NCBI RefSeq assembly: GCF_012641395.1
Contig: NZ_JABAIH010000005.1
Span: 248,001-312,000, forward strand
DNA: 64,000 nt
Source of the DNA: Rhizobium sp. P32RR-XVIII
Lineage (GTDB): Bacteria; Pseudomonadota; Alphaproteobacteria; Rhizobiales; Rhizobiaceae
Direction of reading: 5' to 3'
The notes below the pieces were generated by a model, which saw nothing but the letters and a program-made list of their open reading frames with translations, had not been told where the DNA came from and searched no databases. The position numbers and the translations under genes were made by a program. Below, piece by piece: positions 55,501 to 62,904 of the stretch. Each line of letters begins with the position of its first letter. Within the stretch, counting starts at the first letter, position 1.

Positions 55501-58500
55501 CCAGCACGGTGGTCACGCGCAGCGCGGCGTCGTCGCCGAGTTCGCGCAACTGCGAAATGCTCTCCGTGAGCGTCCCGGACAGCCGCAGGCCTGCGGCGTC
55601 CACCTGTTCGGCGACACCACCGACGCCGTCGCGGATGCGGTTTTCGAGAGCGGTGAGCCCTGCTTCGACGCGCGAACCGGTTTCGGCAAAGCGGCTCGTC
55701 ATGCCGTCGATGGACTGATCGAGATGCGTGGAGAAGGTTTCTGCGGAACGCGAGATTTCGCCCGCCGCGTCCTGGAAGCGGCCGGCGATCTGGCCGACAC
55801 CTTCCTGCAGCCGCTCGTCCAGCGACTTGGCGCTGCTGTCGATCGTTTGGCGGAGCGAAGCCTCGTGATCTTCCAGCGACATTTCGAGCATGCTGGCGCT
55901 TGCCGCGACGGAGGCGCTGATGGTCATCGCCTGGTCGGACAGCGTGTCGCGGATCTGAGTATGCGCTTCGTTGAGCGAAAGGCTGATCGCGTTCGAACGG
56001 TCATCCAGCGTTGCGCGGATACGCTCGTGGGCGGAGGCAAGGCCGCCGTCGAGCCGGTCGGCTGCTTCGCTGGTCAGCGTCTCCATCCGCGCGGCCGCTT
56101 CGCCCGTCAACGTCTCCAGCCGGTCGTTGTTGCGCGTGAGCGTGGAGGAAAGGGCTTCCGCGTGCTGGCCGAGCGAACGTTCGAGCCTGTCCTGATTTTC
56201 CGTATAGGCGCTGCGGATCGCGTCTGTCTTGTCGGTGAAGGCGCCGGCAACCCGTGCCTCGACGCCCGCAACCGTGTCGAGGATCGCGTTGGTGCGCGCC
56301 TCGAGCGCACTATCGAAGCGGCTCTGGCTGTCGTCGAGCGAGATGGCAAGCGCCATCGTCTTTTCATCGAGGGCGTCGGTCAGGCGGTCGTGGTTGCTGG
56401 ACAGGGCATCGACGAGCGCATTGCTGCGCTCGGCCATGACGCCGTCGATGCGCTCATGGGCAGAATCCAGCGCCTGCGTAATCGCTGCGGCGCGCTGGGA
56501 GATCACGTCGTTGAGCTCGTCGGCGCGGCCGAATGCCGAGGTGATCTGCTCCGTGCCGGCGGATACCGCAGCGGTGAGATCGGACGTCGTCGAAAGGAGG
56601 GTTTCACGGAATTCCGTGGAACGTGCGGCGAGATTGTTGTGCAGTTCGGATGTGCCGGTGGCAAGCGCCAGCGAAATATCGCCGGTGGCGTTCTGCAGCG
56701 CGGAGGACAGTTCGCGAGTGCGGCTCGAAAGGTTCGCCTGTAGTTCGCCGGTGCCGGATGCGAGAGCCTCGGAGAGCTCGCCCTTGGCGTTTTGCAGCGC
56801 CGACGTGAGTTCGCTCGTACGGCTCGAGAGATTCGTTTGCAGTTCGGACGTGCCGGATGCCAACGCTCCGGAAATTTCCTCTCTGGCGCTCTGCAGCGCA
56901 AAGGTGAGTTCGCTGGTGCGGCCGGAAAGGCTGCCATGCAGCTCGGAAACGCCGGAGGTCAGCGCCTCGGAGATCTCTCCGGTCGCCGTCCGCAGGGCTG
57001 TGGTGATCTCGCCGGTCCGCGTGGAGAGCGCCTCCGAGATCTCGTTGACCCTGTTGCCGAGCGCGCCTTCGAGCACTTCCTGGCTCGTGCTCAGCGCCGT
57101 TGCCAATGCAAAGGATTGGTCGGTGATCGAGGTGCCAAGGCGCTCGATGCTGGAATTGAGAATGCCGTCGATCGAATCCGAGCCGCCGGCCAGCGTCTCG
57201 TTGATGCGCGCGAGGCTTTCCATCAGCTTGGTATCGAGAGAACCGGCGCGCTTGTCGAAGGCGTTTGCAAATTCCGCCACCCGCTCGTCGAACGCCGTCG
57301 ACATCTGGGCAACGGTCGACTGCAGACGCTCGTCGAAGAAGCCTGAACGCAGGTCGAGGTCCATGATCGCCTCGTCGGCGGTGGACTGCAGGCTCTGACG
57401 GAAGCTTGCACCTTTTTCGTCGAGCGTGGTGTTGAGCTTGGCAAGCACGTCGTCGAGCGCCCCGGTGATCTCGCGTTCGCCGCCAGTCAGGCTGTCGTTG
57501 ATTTCGCGGGTGCGGGCAATCAGGATCTCGTTGAGCTGGCGGGCGCGCTCGTTCAGGGCCGCATTCAGCTTCTCGGCAGTGCTGTCCATCGTGGAGGCGC
57601 GCGTTTCGAACTGGCCGAGCAGCTGTTCGCCATGCTCGCTGAGGCCGGAGGTGAGCGTTTCCAGGCGCGTGTCGAATTCATGCGCCAGCGCGAAACCGGA
57701 CGAGGTGAGCGTCTGCAGCAGCGAATCGGTCTTTGCCGCGAGAAGCGTGCCGAGCGACTGGATCGCCGTTTCCGACTTTTCCGTGAGCGTTGCAGCGCGC
57801 GTGTCGATCATTGAGGCGAAGGCTTCGCCGGAAGTCGCCAGCCGGACGGCAATTTCTTCCGTTGCGAGCGAGAGGTCTTCCTTCAGCTGATCGTGGACGC
57901 CGACGATCGAGCTGCGAATGCGCTCCGCATGGTTGATGATGGCTTCACGCTCGGAGCCGAGTTCGTGCACCAGGCCGCGCACGCGCAGCTCGTTATCGGC
58001 ATAGCTGCGCTCAAGTGCATTCACCTCGGAATGAACCAGCGTCTCGAGCTCGGAGGCGCGCGCGATCGTACGCTCGATGCCTTCGTTCATGGCGGAGACT
58101 TCGCGGCGAACGGCCTGGCCAACGGTCATGATGCGCTCGGAAGCGATGGTTTCTGGTTCGGAAAGGCGAAGAGCGACTTCCGCCATCGAGCGGGCCGCAT
58201 TGCGCATGTCCTGGGCACGCGAAATCATGATCGCAAAAGCGTAGAACAGAAGGACCGGCACGACGATGCCGACGATCCCGGCAACGACGCCCGGCAGCGC
58301 CACGAGATCGGAGAGCGAACGGACCTGCCAGATCTGCGGGGAGTAGAGAAGGGCGATCAGACCGAGACCGCCGACGATCCACAGCAGCGAGACGAGCGTC
58401 GCGTTGCGGACGGCCGGACGCGTCGAGCCGCCGTCCAGCGATTTCAGGATGCTGGCCGCGGTCATGCGGTTGGCGTCGTTTGCCGGCTCCAATGCCGGCG

Positions 58501-58732
58501 AACGTGGCGCAGGCGGCTCGGGGGGCCTGGCGCCGCGGCCAGGGCGGCGCGGGCTCTGCTCGGCTTGATCGCTGCGGGCAGATGGCGTGTCCGATGCTTT
58601 GGCTGCCGGAGGGTTGGGCGTTTTGCCGCCGCGAGGCGGTGCGCCTTGCTGGCTGAAGTCGATTTGGAGTGCTTCGTCCAGTGCCTGGAACGCCTTGTCC
58701 TCGATCGACTCGCTATATTTATTGTTCGCCAT
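52505..58732 (-). CDS. rgsE: Giant coiled-coil growth-pole protein (RgsE/GPR-like)
   Basis: A 2075-residue membrane protein that I equate with the Growth Pole Ring protein of Agrobacterium (about 2100 residues), called RgsE in S. meliloti, which is essential for unipolar growth and cell shape. Seen here: a polar, Pro-rich cytoplasmic start (1-110), two membrane segments (about 111-130 and 145-170), then about 1650 residues of nearly unbroken helix with apolipoprotein-like 11-residue repeats such as LDERTANLTAS and LDDRAANLTAS. A Pro/Ala-rich linker follows (about 1830-1960), then a conserved C-terminal domain ending TGKVYTMLAHAAGRLS. GAGG precedes the ATG. The identification rests on size, layout and repeats, not on an alignment. 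Confidence 0.87.
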   Translation of the reverse strand: MANNKYSESIEDKAFQALDEALQIDFSQQGAPPRGGKTPNPPAAKASDTPSARSDQAEQSPRRPGRGARPPEPPAPRSPALEPANDANRMTAASILKSLDGGSTRPAVRNATLVSLLWIVGGLGLIALLYSPQIWQVRSLSDLVALPGVVAGIVGIVVPVLLFYAFAIMISRAQDMRNAARSMAEVALRLSEPETIASERIMTVGQAVRREVSAMNEGIERTIARASELETLVHSEVNALERSYADNELRVRGLVHELGSEREAIINHAERIRSSIVGVHDQLKEDLSLATEEIAVRLATSGEAFASMIDTRAATLTEKSETAIQSLGTLLAAKTDSLLQTLTSSGFALAHEFDTRLETLTSGLSEHGEQLLGQFETRASTMDSTAEKLNAALNERARQLNEILIARTREINDSLTGGEREITGALDDVLAKLNTTLDEKGASFRQSLQSTADEAIMDLDLRSGFFDERLQSTVAQMSTAFDERVAEFANAFDKRAGSLDTKLMESLARINETLAGGSDSIDGILNSSIERLGTSITDQSFALATALSTSQEVLEGALGNRVNEISEALSTRTGEITTALRTATGEISEALTSGVSELHGSLSGRTSELTFALQSAREEISGALASGTSELQTNLSSRTSELTSALQNAKGELSEALASGTGELQANLSSRTRELSSALQNATGDISLALATGTSELHNNLAARSTEFRETLLSTTSDLTAAVSAGTEQITSAFGRADELNDVISQRAAAITQALDSAHERIDGVMAERSNALVDALSSNHDRLTDALDEKTMALAISLDDSQSRFDSALEARTNAILDTVAGVEARVAGAFTDKTDAIRSAYTENQDRLERSLGQHAEALSSTLTRNNDRLETLTGEAAARMETLTSEAADRLDGGLASAHERIRATLDDRSNAISLSLNEAHTQIRDTLSDQAMTISASVAASASMLEMSLEDHEASLRQTIDSSAKSLDERLQEGVGQIAGRFQDAAGEISRSAETFSTHLDQSIDGMTSRFAETGSRVEAGLTALENRIRDGVGGVAEQVDAAGLRLSGTLTESISQLRELGDDAALRVTTVLESTSDTLASAIDERTARLATTIDESATTLTTAVDERAANLTASLDDRAANLTASLDERTANLTQSLDERAAQFTGSLADRTANLTASLDERTANLTGALDDRTTGLKTWMDERAESLASSLDERTANLALAMHRGGEHLDERLSTMDRALTQGLNAVNQTIEGKAAGLASTLRTAVADAAQGMDAEAARTAELMARTGQQFTEGLDQRSGEFARAMDERSEHIVSRVSEAQNRLASQAAAVAQTFSEAGNAIVNKVAEAEGLVSGQVNAISQALSDAQSSLETRGTAIRTTISSASDEIAAKMAEVDRALEARGSAIRSGLEERAREIDTTLTDVEKALEARGNTIRSTLDERTRELNSMLAGRSSELSRLIDETARPMIERYSETGKEAAARIASAAEQSAERLRAENAALANAIVARTESAATAVNAIEGSLLANVNTLIERLSENSASMAHMMNRAAEDLTNVDGRLGETTARFTDSASKAAEMVSASTRLLEGKVDRLSNISGQTLAQVGGIVSRFDEHSKVLTQASTLLGAAQSNLVSTLEEREGALQSLSVSLVQRSEDIEKTMHALSGMVETAFERAEQRANQVAGNLRQGVQSSFADVGRVLSETEKRAEEAAAALRNTIAKAGEEANAAIEGTFGGAERRSNELSNRLRGGLTASLSEVERMLGEAGRASDGASQKLRESLREAVDEAIGRFSGATEEIRRSAGEIRKELDMTRSELKRGAFDLPEEAKESAAAMRRAVAEQIKALQDISQIVGRSTQQLEISEPVARAAAQAQPAPRPAPAPAAPQPAPAPARQPIDEGLTLRGSIAPASPAVPAPPRATPAPATPARQETGGWISDLLRGASRDEAAQETPAARPAAPAPAPAQRASDNRNPRHVVESLNSLSVDIARAIDHDASVDLWRRYQRGERDVFTRRLYTLKGQQTFDEIKRKYDREPEFRTAVDRYIADFEKLLSDVARTDRDRTITQSYLTSDTGKVYTMLAHAAGRLS
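55112..55475 (-). repeat. Tandem 33-bp coding repeats (11-residue hendecads) in rgsE
   Basis: About eleven consecutive units of 33 bases code for variants of LDERTANLTAS. At DNA level neighbours share long blocks such as GCGCTCGTCGAGCGA. They keep frame exactly and lie inside the coiled-coil part of the giant protein, so they are protein repeats, not an intergenic element. Confidence 0.85.
56561..56956 (-). repeat. Four 99-bp coding repeats (33 residues) in rgsE
   Basis: Four units of 33 residues, each starting like SGTSELQTNLSSRTSELTSA, follow directly on each other. Each is three hendecads long. The two middle units are most alike; the fourth has drifted. Confidence 0.75.
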
Positions 58733-59196
58733 TCGGTTACGCCTCGTTACATCTCAGCCGGTTCAGCCGCATTTCCGGACAGCGCCGCGCCCGGATCTAA
58801 CCTTTGCCTCTGACGCTTTCCACGCCCCCACCGAGGCACGGATAAGCATGTCATTTCAGAGTAGATAGCCGCTTTTGCAAACGGACGGTATCAAAACATT
58901 ACCACTATCCACTTAGGCCGCAAAGGCACGTACCAGAAACTTACTATACGAGTATCGTAGTGACACATCCGGCCTGCTGAGACAATTAACGAACCCTTGC
59001 CAAGCGCCACTCGTTAACATGTTGTTAACATCATTTAACGTTAGGAGAGGCGAAAATCCGATAATTTCAGCATGTTTAACGGCCGTTAACCATAGCGCGA
59101 GAATTCGCTTCGAACTGTCCCGAAATTTAACGCGGCTGCCATTCTCCCAACGCAGCATGGCTTTAAAGGCGGCGTCAGAAACAGGAGAGTTTGCAC
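58733..59196. other. Control region between rgsE and the Hpt gene
   Basis: A 464-base noncoding stretch between divergent genes. The part at 58980-59135 is AT-rich and full of TTAA motifs, described separately. The rgsE-proximal 250 bases show no clear feature. A short minus-strand frame across it has no ribosome-binding site. Confidence 0.5.
59014..59093. promoter_or_regulatory. Cluster of CtrA-type boxes
   Basis: A perfect TTAA-N7-TTAA lies at 59014-59028, the classic CtrA site. A further TTAA follows at 59035-59038 with a 6-base spacing, then the palindrome TTAACGGCCGTTAA (59076-59089), whose right half extends to TTAACCAT (59086-59093), the half-site known for CtrA of S. meliloti. More TTAA motifs lie at 58986 and 59129. 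The cluster ends about 100 bases before the Hpt gene and about 280 bases before rgsE. Confidence 0.6.
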
Positions 59197-59565
59197 ATGG
59201 CAGCAGTCAGTATCGCGTTCGAGGCGCCGGATAATTCCACGGGGCCATGCCCTTCAAAAGGCCGTCCGATAGACCTTGTTCATCTGGCGAAGCAGACGAT
59301 GGGCGACAAGGCCCTGGAAGCCGAGGTCCTGCAGATGTTCGCGCGACAGGCTCGCGCTTGCCTGCAGAAGCTGTCTTCAGGCGACACGAAGAGCATGGCA
59401 GCCGTAGCCCATCGTTTGAAAGGCGCAGCGAGCTCGGTCGGTGCCTTCTGGGTGTCTGCTGCGGCGGACAAGCTCGAGGCCGATTGCAGCGACCCGGCCA
59501 ACATGGCCGCGGTCGGGGCCGCCATCGTAGAGGCTGAAAACTTCATTCTGAAACTCAGCCGCTAG
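59197..59565 (+). CDS. Histidine phosphotransfer (Hpt) domain protein
   Basis: A 122-residue single-domain Hpt protein. The phosphorylated His is His72 in AVAHRLKGAASSVGA, in the middle of a four-helix bundle. Such proteins pass phosphate between hybrid kinases and response regulators. The partner is unknown; it is not ChpT, which is longer and dimeric. GGAGAG lies before the ATG, with a TTG two codons earlier as alternative. CtrA-type boxes upstream and a strong terminator downstream mark it as a single-gene, perhaps cell-cycle-controlled unit. Confidence 0.88.
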   Translation: MAAVSIAFEAPDNSTGPCPSKGRPIDLVHLAKQTMGDKALEAEVLQMFARQARACLQKLSSGDTKSMAAVAHRLKGAASSVGAFWVSAAADKLEADCSDPANMAAVGAAIVEAENFILKLSR

Positions 59566-59604
59566 GTCCTGACCTATAGAGCTGAGAATTGTCGGGCGCT
59601 CTGT

Positions 59605-59637
59605 CCGCCGCTCCATGCCGGAGCGGCGGTCTTTTTG
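59605..59637 (+). terminator. Terminator after the Hpt gene
   Basis: Perfect 10-bp stem CCGCCGCTCC-ATGCC-GGAGCGGCGG followed by TCTTTTTG, 39 bases after the stop. Confidence 0.9.
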
Positions 59638-59779
59638 TGACCAGCTGCATGGCGCAAACGGAAAAGCCTGTCGTTTTTAAATGTGGAATTAAACCGTGAA
59701 GGCGGTCGATGTTGACTGCCTATCAGATTTGTTGGAAGAAAAATCCTGATCCTCCCCTCTACGTTTACCGGAAAACAAC

Positions 59780-60100
59780 ATGCCCAAACTGACTATCGTC
59801 GCCTTTGACGGCACGCGCTTCGAGCTGGATGCTGACCAAGGATCCACCGTAATGGAAAATGCCGTGCGCAACTCGGTGCCGGGCATCGAAGCGGAATGCG
59901 GCGGCGCATGCGCCTGCGCGACCTGCCATGTTTACGTCGACGATGAGTGGACGGATCGCGTTGGCCCGCCGGAACCGATGGAAGAGGATATGCTTGACTT
60001 CGCCTTTGACGTCCGTCCTAGCTCGCGGCTTTCCTGTCAGATCCGGATGAAAGCCGCTCTTGACGGGCTGACCGTGCACGTGCCCGAGCGGCAGGCCTGA
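59780..60100 (+). CDS. [2Fe-2S] ferredoxin, adrenodoxin type
   Basis: A 106-residue electron carrier of the vertebrate-type/FdVI group. Cluster ligands are Cys40, Cys46, Cys49 (C-x5-C-x2-C in [12 protein letters not shown]) and Cys86 (RLSCQI). Proteins of this type serve cytochromes P450 or iron-sulfur assembly; no partner gene is adjacent. The conserved EEDMLDFA and [10 protein letters not shown] fit the family closely. The start ATG has only a weak GGAAAA upstream. Confidence 0.93.
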   Translation: MPKLTIVAFDGTRFELDADQGSTVMENAVRNSVPGIEAECGGACACATCHVYVDDEWTDRVGPPEPMEEDMLDFAFDVRPSSRLSCQIRMKAALDGLTVHVPERQA

Positions 60101-60382
60101 TCGGCTTCAAAAAGAAGCCTCGCACGCCAGACGGACGAGCGAGGCGAGGCGGGCGCATAACCAATCGGACGAGGGAGGACCGCCCGCGGCTTACAACGCG
60201 CCAGGAGAACCAATACGAAAGATCAGGCGTACCCGCCTAAACTTTCGTATGTGTTCATATTAGCGCGTGCGGGCTGAGTCGCATATCCCAATATGCCGAG
60301 AGGCTGTGGAGGACGTGGGCTTTTTTTGCACAGGGTTGCTTGTATAGCACACAGTTCTTAGCGTTCCGTGCCCGAAATTCGG
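60101..60382. other. Gap between ferredoxin and DUF922 genes with two inverted repeats
   Basis: About 280 bases between convergent genes. It holds GCCTCGC / GCGAGGC (60117-60123 and 60139-60145), which could be a weak terminator for the ferredoxin gene, and a larger stem at 60214-60249 described separately. A run of seven T stands near 60321 without a stem before it. Confidence 0.4.
60214..60249. other. Two-part hairpin of unknown role
   Basis: Outer stem TACGAAAG / CTTTCGTA (8 bp, perfect) and inner stem AGGCG / CGCCT (5 bp) with a four-base loop, separated by a small internal loop. No T-run follows on either strand. It could be part of a small RNA or a protein site. Confidence 0.45.
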
Positions 60383-61009
60383 CTAATTCCTGCGCGCGGA
60401 TGCATTGATTCGGTTGCTGAGCAGACGCATCATCCGGCGCTCAAAATTGACGGCTTCGACGCGGTCGAATTGCGCCTGCACCCTGTCGTGCTCTTCTATT
60501 CCGCGGCTGGATTCCTCCGAGACCAGCTCCTGCATCACCTCGCAGCTGCGCTGGGCCGGTAGCGAGCGGATCCTTTGCTCCATGCGGCGGGCCATCGTTC
60601 GGGCGATTTCCGCGTGACGCTCTTCGTGTCTCTTGATGTCGCTTGAGAGCGCATCCCAGACCATCGACAGTTCCTTGCTTGCGCCCCGGCGGTTTCGCCA
60701 GCGTGGCAGGATGATCTGCGTGTGGACAACGACTTTCGCGCTGGCGAGGCGGCAGCGGCCGTTCTTCTGGATATAGCTTGCCTCGCCGCTGAAGCGGATC
60801 TTGGTGGCGCCGGGATGACGGGCCGACGAGCCGCTTGCGGTTGGTCCGCGCCGGCTCAGTTCGTCATCGAGCTGGCCTGCCGTTTTTCCACGGATATCGA
60901 AGTAGGAGTAGGTCTTAGTCGCAATGACTTCGGCTGCGGCTTGGCTGCAGAGCGCAAGCGTCATGGAAAAAGCAAGCACGAGACGCATATAACGCGAAGC
61001 AGAAGGCAT
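60383..61009 (-). CDS. DUF922 family putative zinc protease, secreted
   Basis: A 208-residue precursor with a signal peptide (ending about residue 26, SQAAA) and a DUF922 domain. A zinc-protease-like pattern HEERH (His128, Glu129, His132) sits in SDIKRHEERHAEIARTMARR. DUF922 proteins are Rhizobiales-typical, predicted periplasmic proteases, mostly untested. The start MPSASRY is chosen for the signal peptide; a second ATG seven codons later is also possible, and neither has a clear ribosome-binding site. It is divergent from folP, 100 bases apart. Confidence 0.82.
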   Translation of the reverse strand: MPSASRYMRLVLAFSMTLALCSQAAAEVIATKTYSYFDIRGKTAGQLDDELSRRGPTASGSSARHPGATKIRFSGEASYIQKNGRCRLASAKVVVHTQIILPRWRNRRGASKELSMVWDALSSDIKRHEERHAEIARTMARRMEQRIRSLPAQRSCEVMQELVSEESSRGIEEHDRVQAQFDRVEAVNFERRMMRLLSNRINASARRN

Positions 61010-61108
61010 TCTTGACGCTACCCGTGTTGAAGTTTGACCGAGCTTGGGGCATAGGCACCCCAAGCGCAATACAGAGCTTAGGCTTTTTTGATCAGTGGGA
61101 TAACCCCC

Positions 61109-61972
61109 GTGAGACAGCTTCAAAGCAGTTTCTGGCGGCTGGCACACGGCCGCGAAATAGAACTCGGACCGCGTGGCGTTATCATGGCGATCATCAACGT
61201 AACGCCGGATTCCTTTTCCGATGGCGGACGTTATGAGAGCGTCGATGCCGCCGTTGCGCATGCCCTCCAGGCTCTCGCAGACGGGGCGGAGATCATCGAC
61301 ATCGGCGGGGAGTCGACGCGTCCGGGCGCTGCCGCCGTCAGCCCTTCGGAAGAGCAGGCGCGCGTGCTGCCGGTGATCGAGGCGCTGCGCGGCACAAGCG
61401 AAGCACTGATTTCGGTCGATACCTACCGGGCGGAAACGGCGCGGCTGGCGGTCGGCGTCGGCGCGCATATCATCAACGACGTGTTCGGATTGCAGAAGGA
61501 TGCGGCGATCGCGAAGGTTTCGGCCGATACCGGCGCCGGGCTCTGCCTCATGCATACGGGCCGGGAACGCGAGAAGCTTCCCGACGTGATTGCCGACCAG
61601 CATCATTTTCTCACTCGCTCTCTGGAGATCGCGGCGGAAGCCGGCGTTTCGCGTGAGCGGATCGTGCTCGATCCTGGGTTCGGCTTTGCCAAGGATGCCG
61701 ATGAGAACCTGGAGCTGATGGCAAGGTTTTCCGAGCTGCACCGTTTCGGATTGCCGCTCATCGCCGGTACCTCGCGCAAACGCTTCATCGGCACGGTGAC
61801 GGGGCACGACGCGGCTGAGCGCGATGTTGCGACGGCAGCGACAAGCGCGCTTTTGCGCCTTCAGGGCGCTGCGGTTTTCCGGGTGCACAATGTCGCAATC
61901 AACAAGGACGCGCTGGTGATGGCGGATGCTATGCTGGCGGCAGGCCGGAATTTCAAGCGGGGAGAAGGCTGA
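61109..61972 (+). CDS. folP: Dihydropteroate synthase
   Basis: FolP joins 4-aminobenzoate to the pterin diphosphate in folate synthesis and is the target of sulfonamides. The 287-residue protein has both signatures: IINVTPDSFSDGG and DIGGESTRPGA, then DPGFGFAKDADEN and GTSRKRFIG. The start is GTG with GGGATAA upstream; a TTG seven codons earlier is possible, and no ATG fits. The folB start codon follows its stop directly (TGA then ATG), so the two are translationally coupled. Confidence 0.96.
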   Translation: MRQLQSSFWRLAHGREIELGPRGVIMAIINVTPDSFSDGGRYESVDAAVAHALQALADGAEIIDIGGESTRPGAAAVSPSEEQARVLPVIEALRGTSEALISVDTYRAETARLAVGVGAHIINDVFGLQKDAAIAKVSADTGAGLCLMHTGREREKLPDVIADQHHFLTRSLEIAAEAGVSRERIVLDPGFGFAKDADENLELMARFSELHRFGLPLIAGTSRKRFIGTVTGHDAAERDVATAATSALLRLQGAAVFRVHNVAINKDALVMADAMLAAGRNFKRGEG

Positions 61973-62347
61973 ATGGGCATGCAATATACAATCACGCTGC
62001 AGAATTGCGCCTTCTTCGCGCGTCATGGCGTGCACGACGAAGAGGAGTTCCTCGGCCAGCGATTCTTCGTTGATGCCGAACTCGATGTCATTGCGGGGGA
62101 CGCGCTCGAAAGCGATTCGATCGACGATACCGTGAATTACGGAGTCGCCTTCGCAGTCATCGAGGAGATCGTGACAGGCAGGCGCCGCTACCTGATCGAA
62201 TCGCTGGCGCTCGATATCGCCAAGGGCCTTTGCGACAAGTTCCACCAGATCACGCGCGCCAAGATTACGGTGCGCAAGCCGAATGCGCCGGTGCCAGGCG
62301 TTCTCGATTTCGTACAGGTGAGCATTGAACACTTTGCCGGCCGTTGA
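61973..62347 (+). CDS. folB: Dihydroneopterin aldolase
   Basis: FolB cleaves dihydroneopterin to the hydroxymethyl pterin used by FolK. The 124-residue protein has the family landmarks: ARHGVHDEEEFLGQRFFVD with the substrate Glu, DTVNYG, LIESLALDIA and ITVRKPNAP with the catalytic Lys. It stands between folP and folK, with the start directly after the folP stop and a 23-base overlap with folK. Confidence 0.96.
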   Translation: MGMQYTITLQNCAFFARHGVHDEEEFLGQRFFVDAELDVIAGDALESDSIDDTVNYGVAFAVIEEIVTGRRRYLIESLALDIAKGLCDKFHQITRAKITVRKPNAPVPGVLDFVQVSIEHFAGR

Positions 62348-62852
62348 TGTGAGGTCCGCGACGCTTGGGCTGGGCGGCAATCTCGGCGATCCCGTGAAAT
62401 CAATGGCTGCCGCGCTGCGGCTGCTCGACGCGCGTGATGATTGCCGCGTCGTCGCGGTTTCGCGGCTCTATCGTACGCCGCCCTGGGGCAAGACGGACCA
62501 ATCCTTCTTCTTCAATGCATGCGCGGCGCTCGACACGCGGCTCGAACCGGAGGCGCTGCTCGACGTTTGTCTCGATATCGAGCGAGACATGAAACGCGAG
62601 CGCATCGAGCGCTGGGGGCCACGCACGCTCGACATCGATCTGCTGACTTTCGGTAATTTGGAACAGGAGGCGCCGCGACTGGAGCTGCCGCATCCGCGCA
62701 TGACCGAGCGGGGGTTCGTTCTGATGCCGCTTGCCGACATAGCGCCGGGCCTCGTCATCAAGGGCCGGACCGTGGCAGACTGGCTTTCCAACGCGGATAT
62801 CCAGGGCATCGAGGTTGCCGATGCCGATCGCGACTGGTGGCGCAACAGCTGA
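62325..62852 (+). CDS. folK: 2-amino-4-hydroxy-6-hydroxymethyldihydropteridine diphosphokinase
   Basis: FolK transfers diphosphate from ATP to the pterin before FolP acts. The 175-residue protein shows GLGGNLGDP, VSRLYRTPPWG, DQSFFFNACA and the signature ERWGPRTLDIDLLTF, with the metal Asp pair. The start is TTG with AGGTGA upstream, inside the folB end; a GTG eight codons later is the alternative. It is the last gene of the fol operon, closed by the hairpin 8 bases behind its stop. Confidence 0.95.
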   Translation: MNTLPAVDVRSATLGLGGNLGDPVKSMAAALRLLDARDDCRVVAVSRLYRTPPWGKTDQSFFFNACAALDTRLEPEALLDVCLDIERDMKRERIERWGPRTLDIDLLTFGNLEQEAPRLELPHPRMTERGFVLMPLADIAPGLVIKGRTVADWLSNADIQGIEVADADRDWWRNS

Positions 62853-62860
62853 CAAAAAGA

Positions 62861-62878
62861 GCGGCGGAAAACCGCCGC
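62861..62878. terminator. Bidirectional terminator between folK and the secreted protein gene
   Basis: Perfect 7-bp stem GCGGCGG-AAAA-CCGCCGC. On the minus strand it runs into CTTTTTG, so it is strongest for the minus-strand gene; for folK it is weaker. Confidence 0.75.
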
Positions 62879-62904
62879 TTCATGTTCCCGTATGGCGGTA
62901 CTTC

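Noticed and set aside
52424..56743. A plus-strand open frame of over 1400 codons opposite rgsE
   Set aside because: It is the mirror of the hendecad repeats: a GC-rich repetitive coding strand without stops on the other side. Its composition is low-complexity, it has no family features, and the opposite frame has membrane segments, a ribosome-binding site and a terminator.
58913..59158. 81-codon minus-strand frame in the CtrA-box region
   Set aside because: No ribosome-binding site, odd composition, and it covers regulatory motifs.
60300..60330. Seven-T run as a small-RNA terminator
   Set aside because: No stem directly before the run on the plus strand.
61010..62380. Long minus-strand extension of the DUF922 frame across folP and folB
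   Set aside because: The extension lies opposite three well-supported folate genes and shows no domain; the real gene starts with its signal peptide at 61009.
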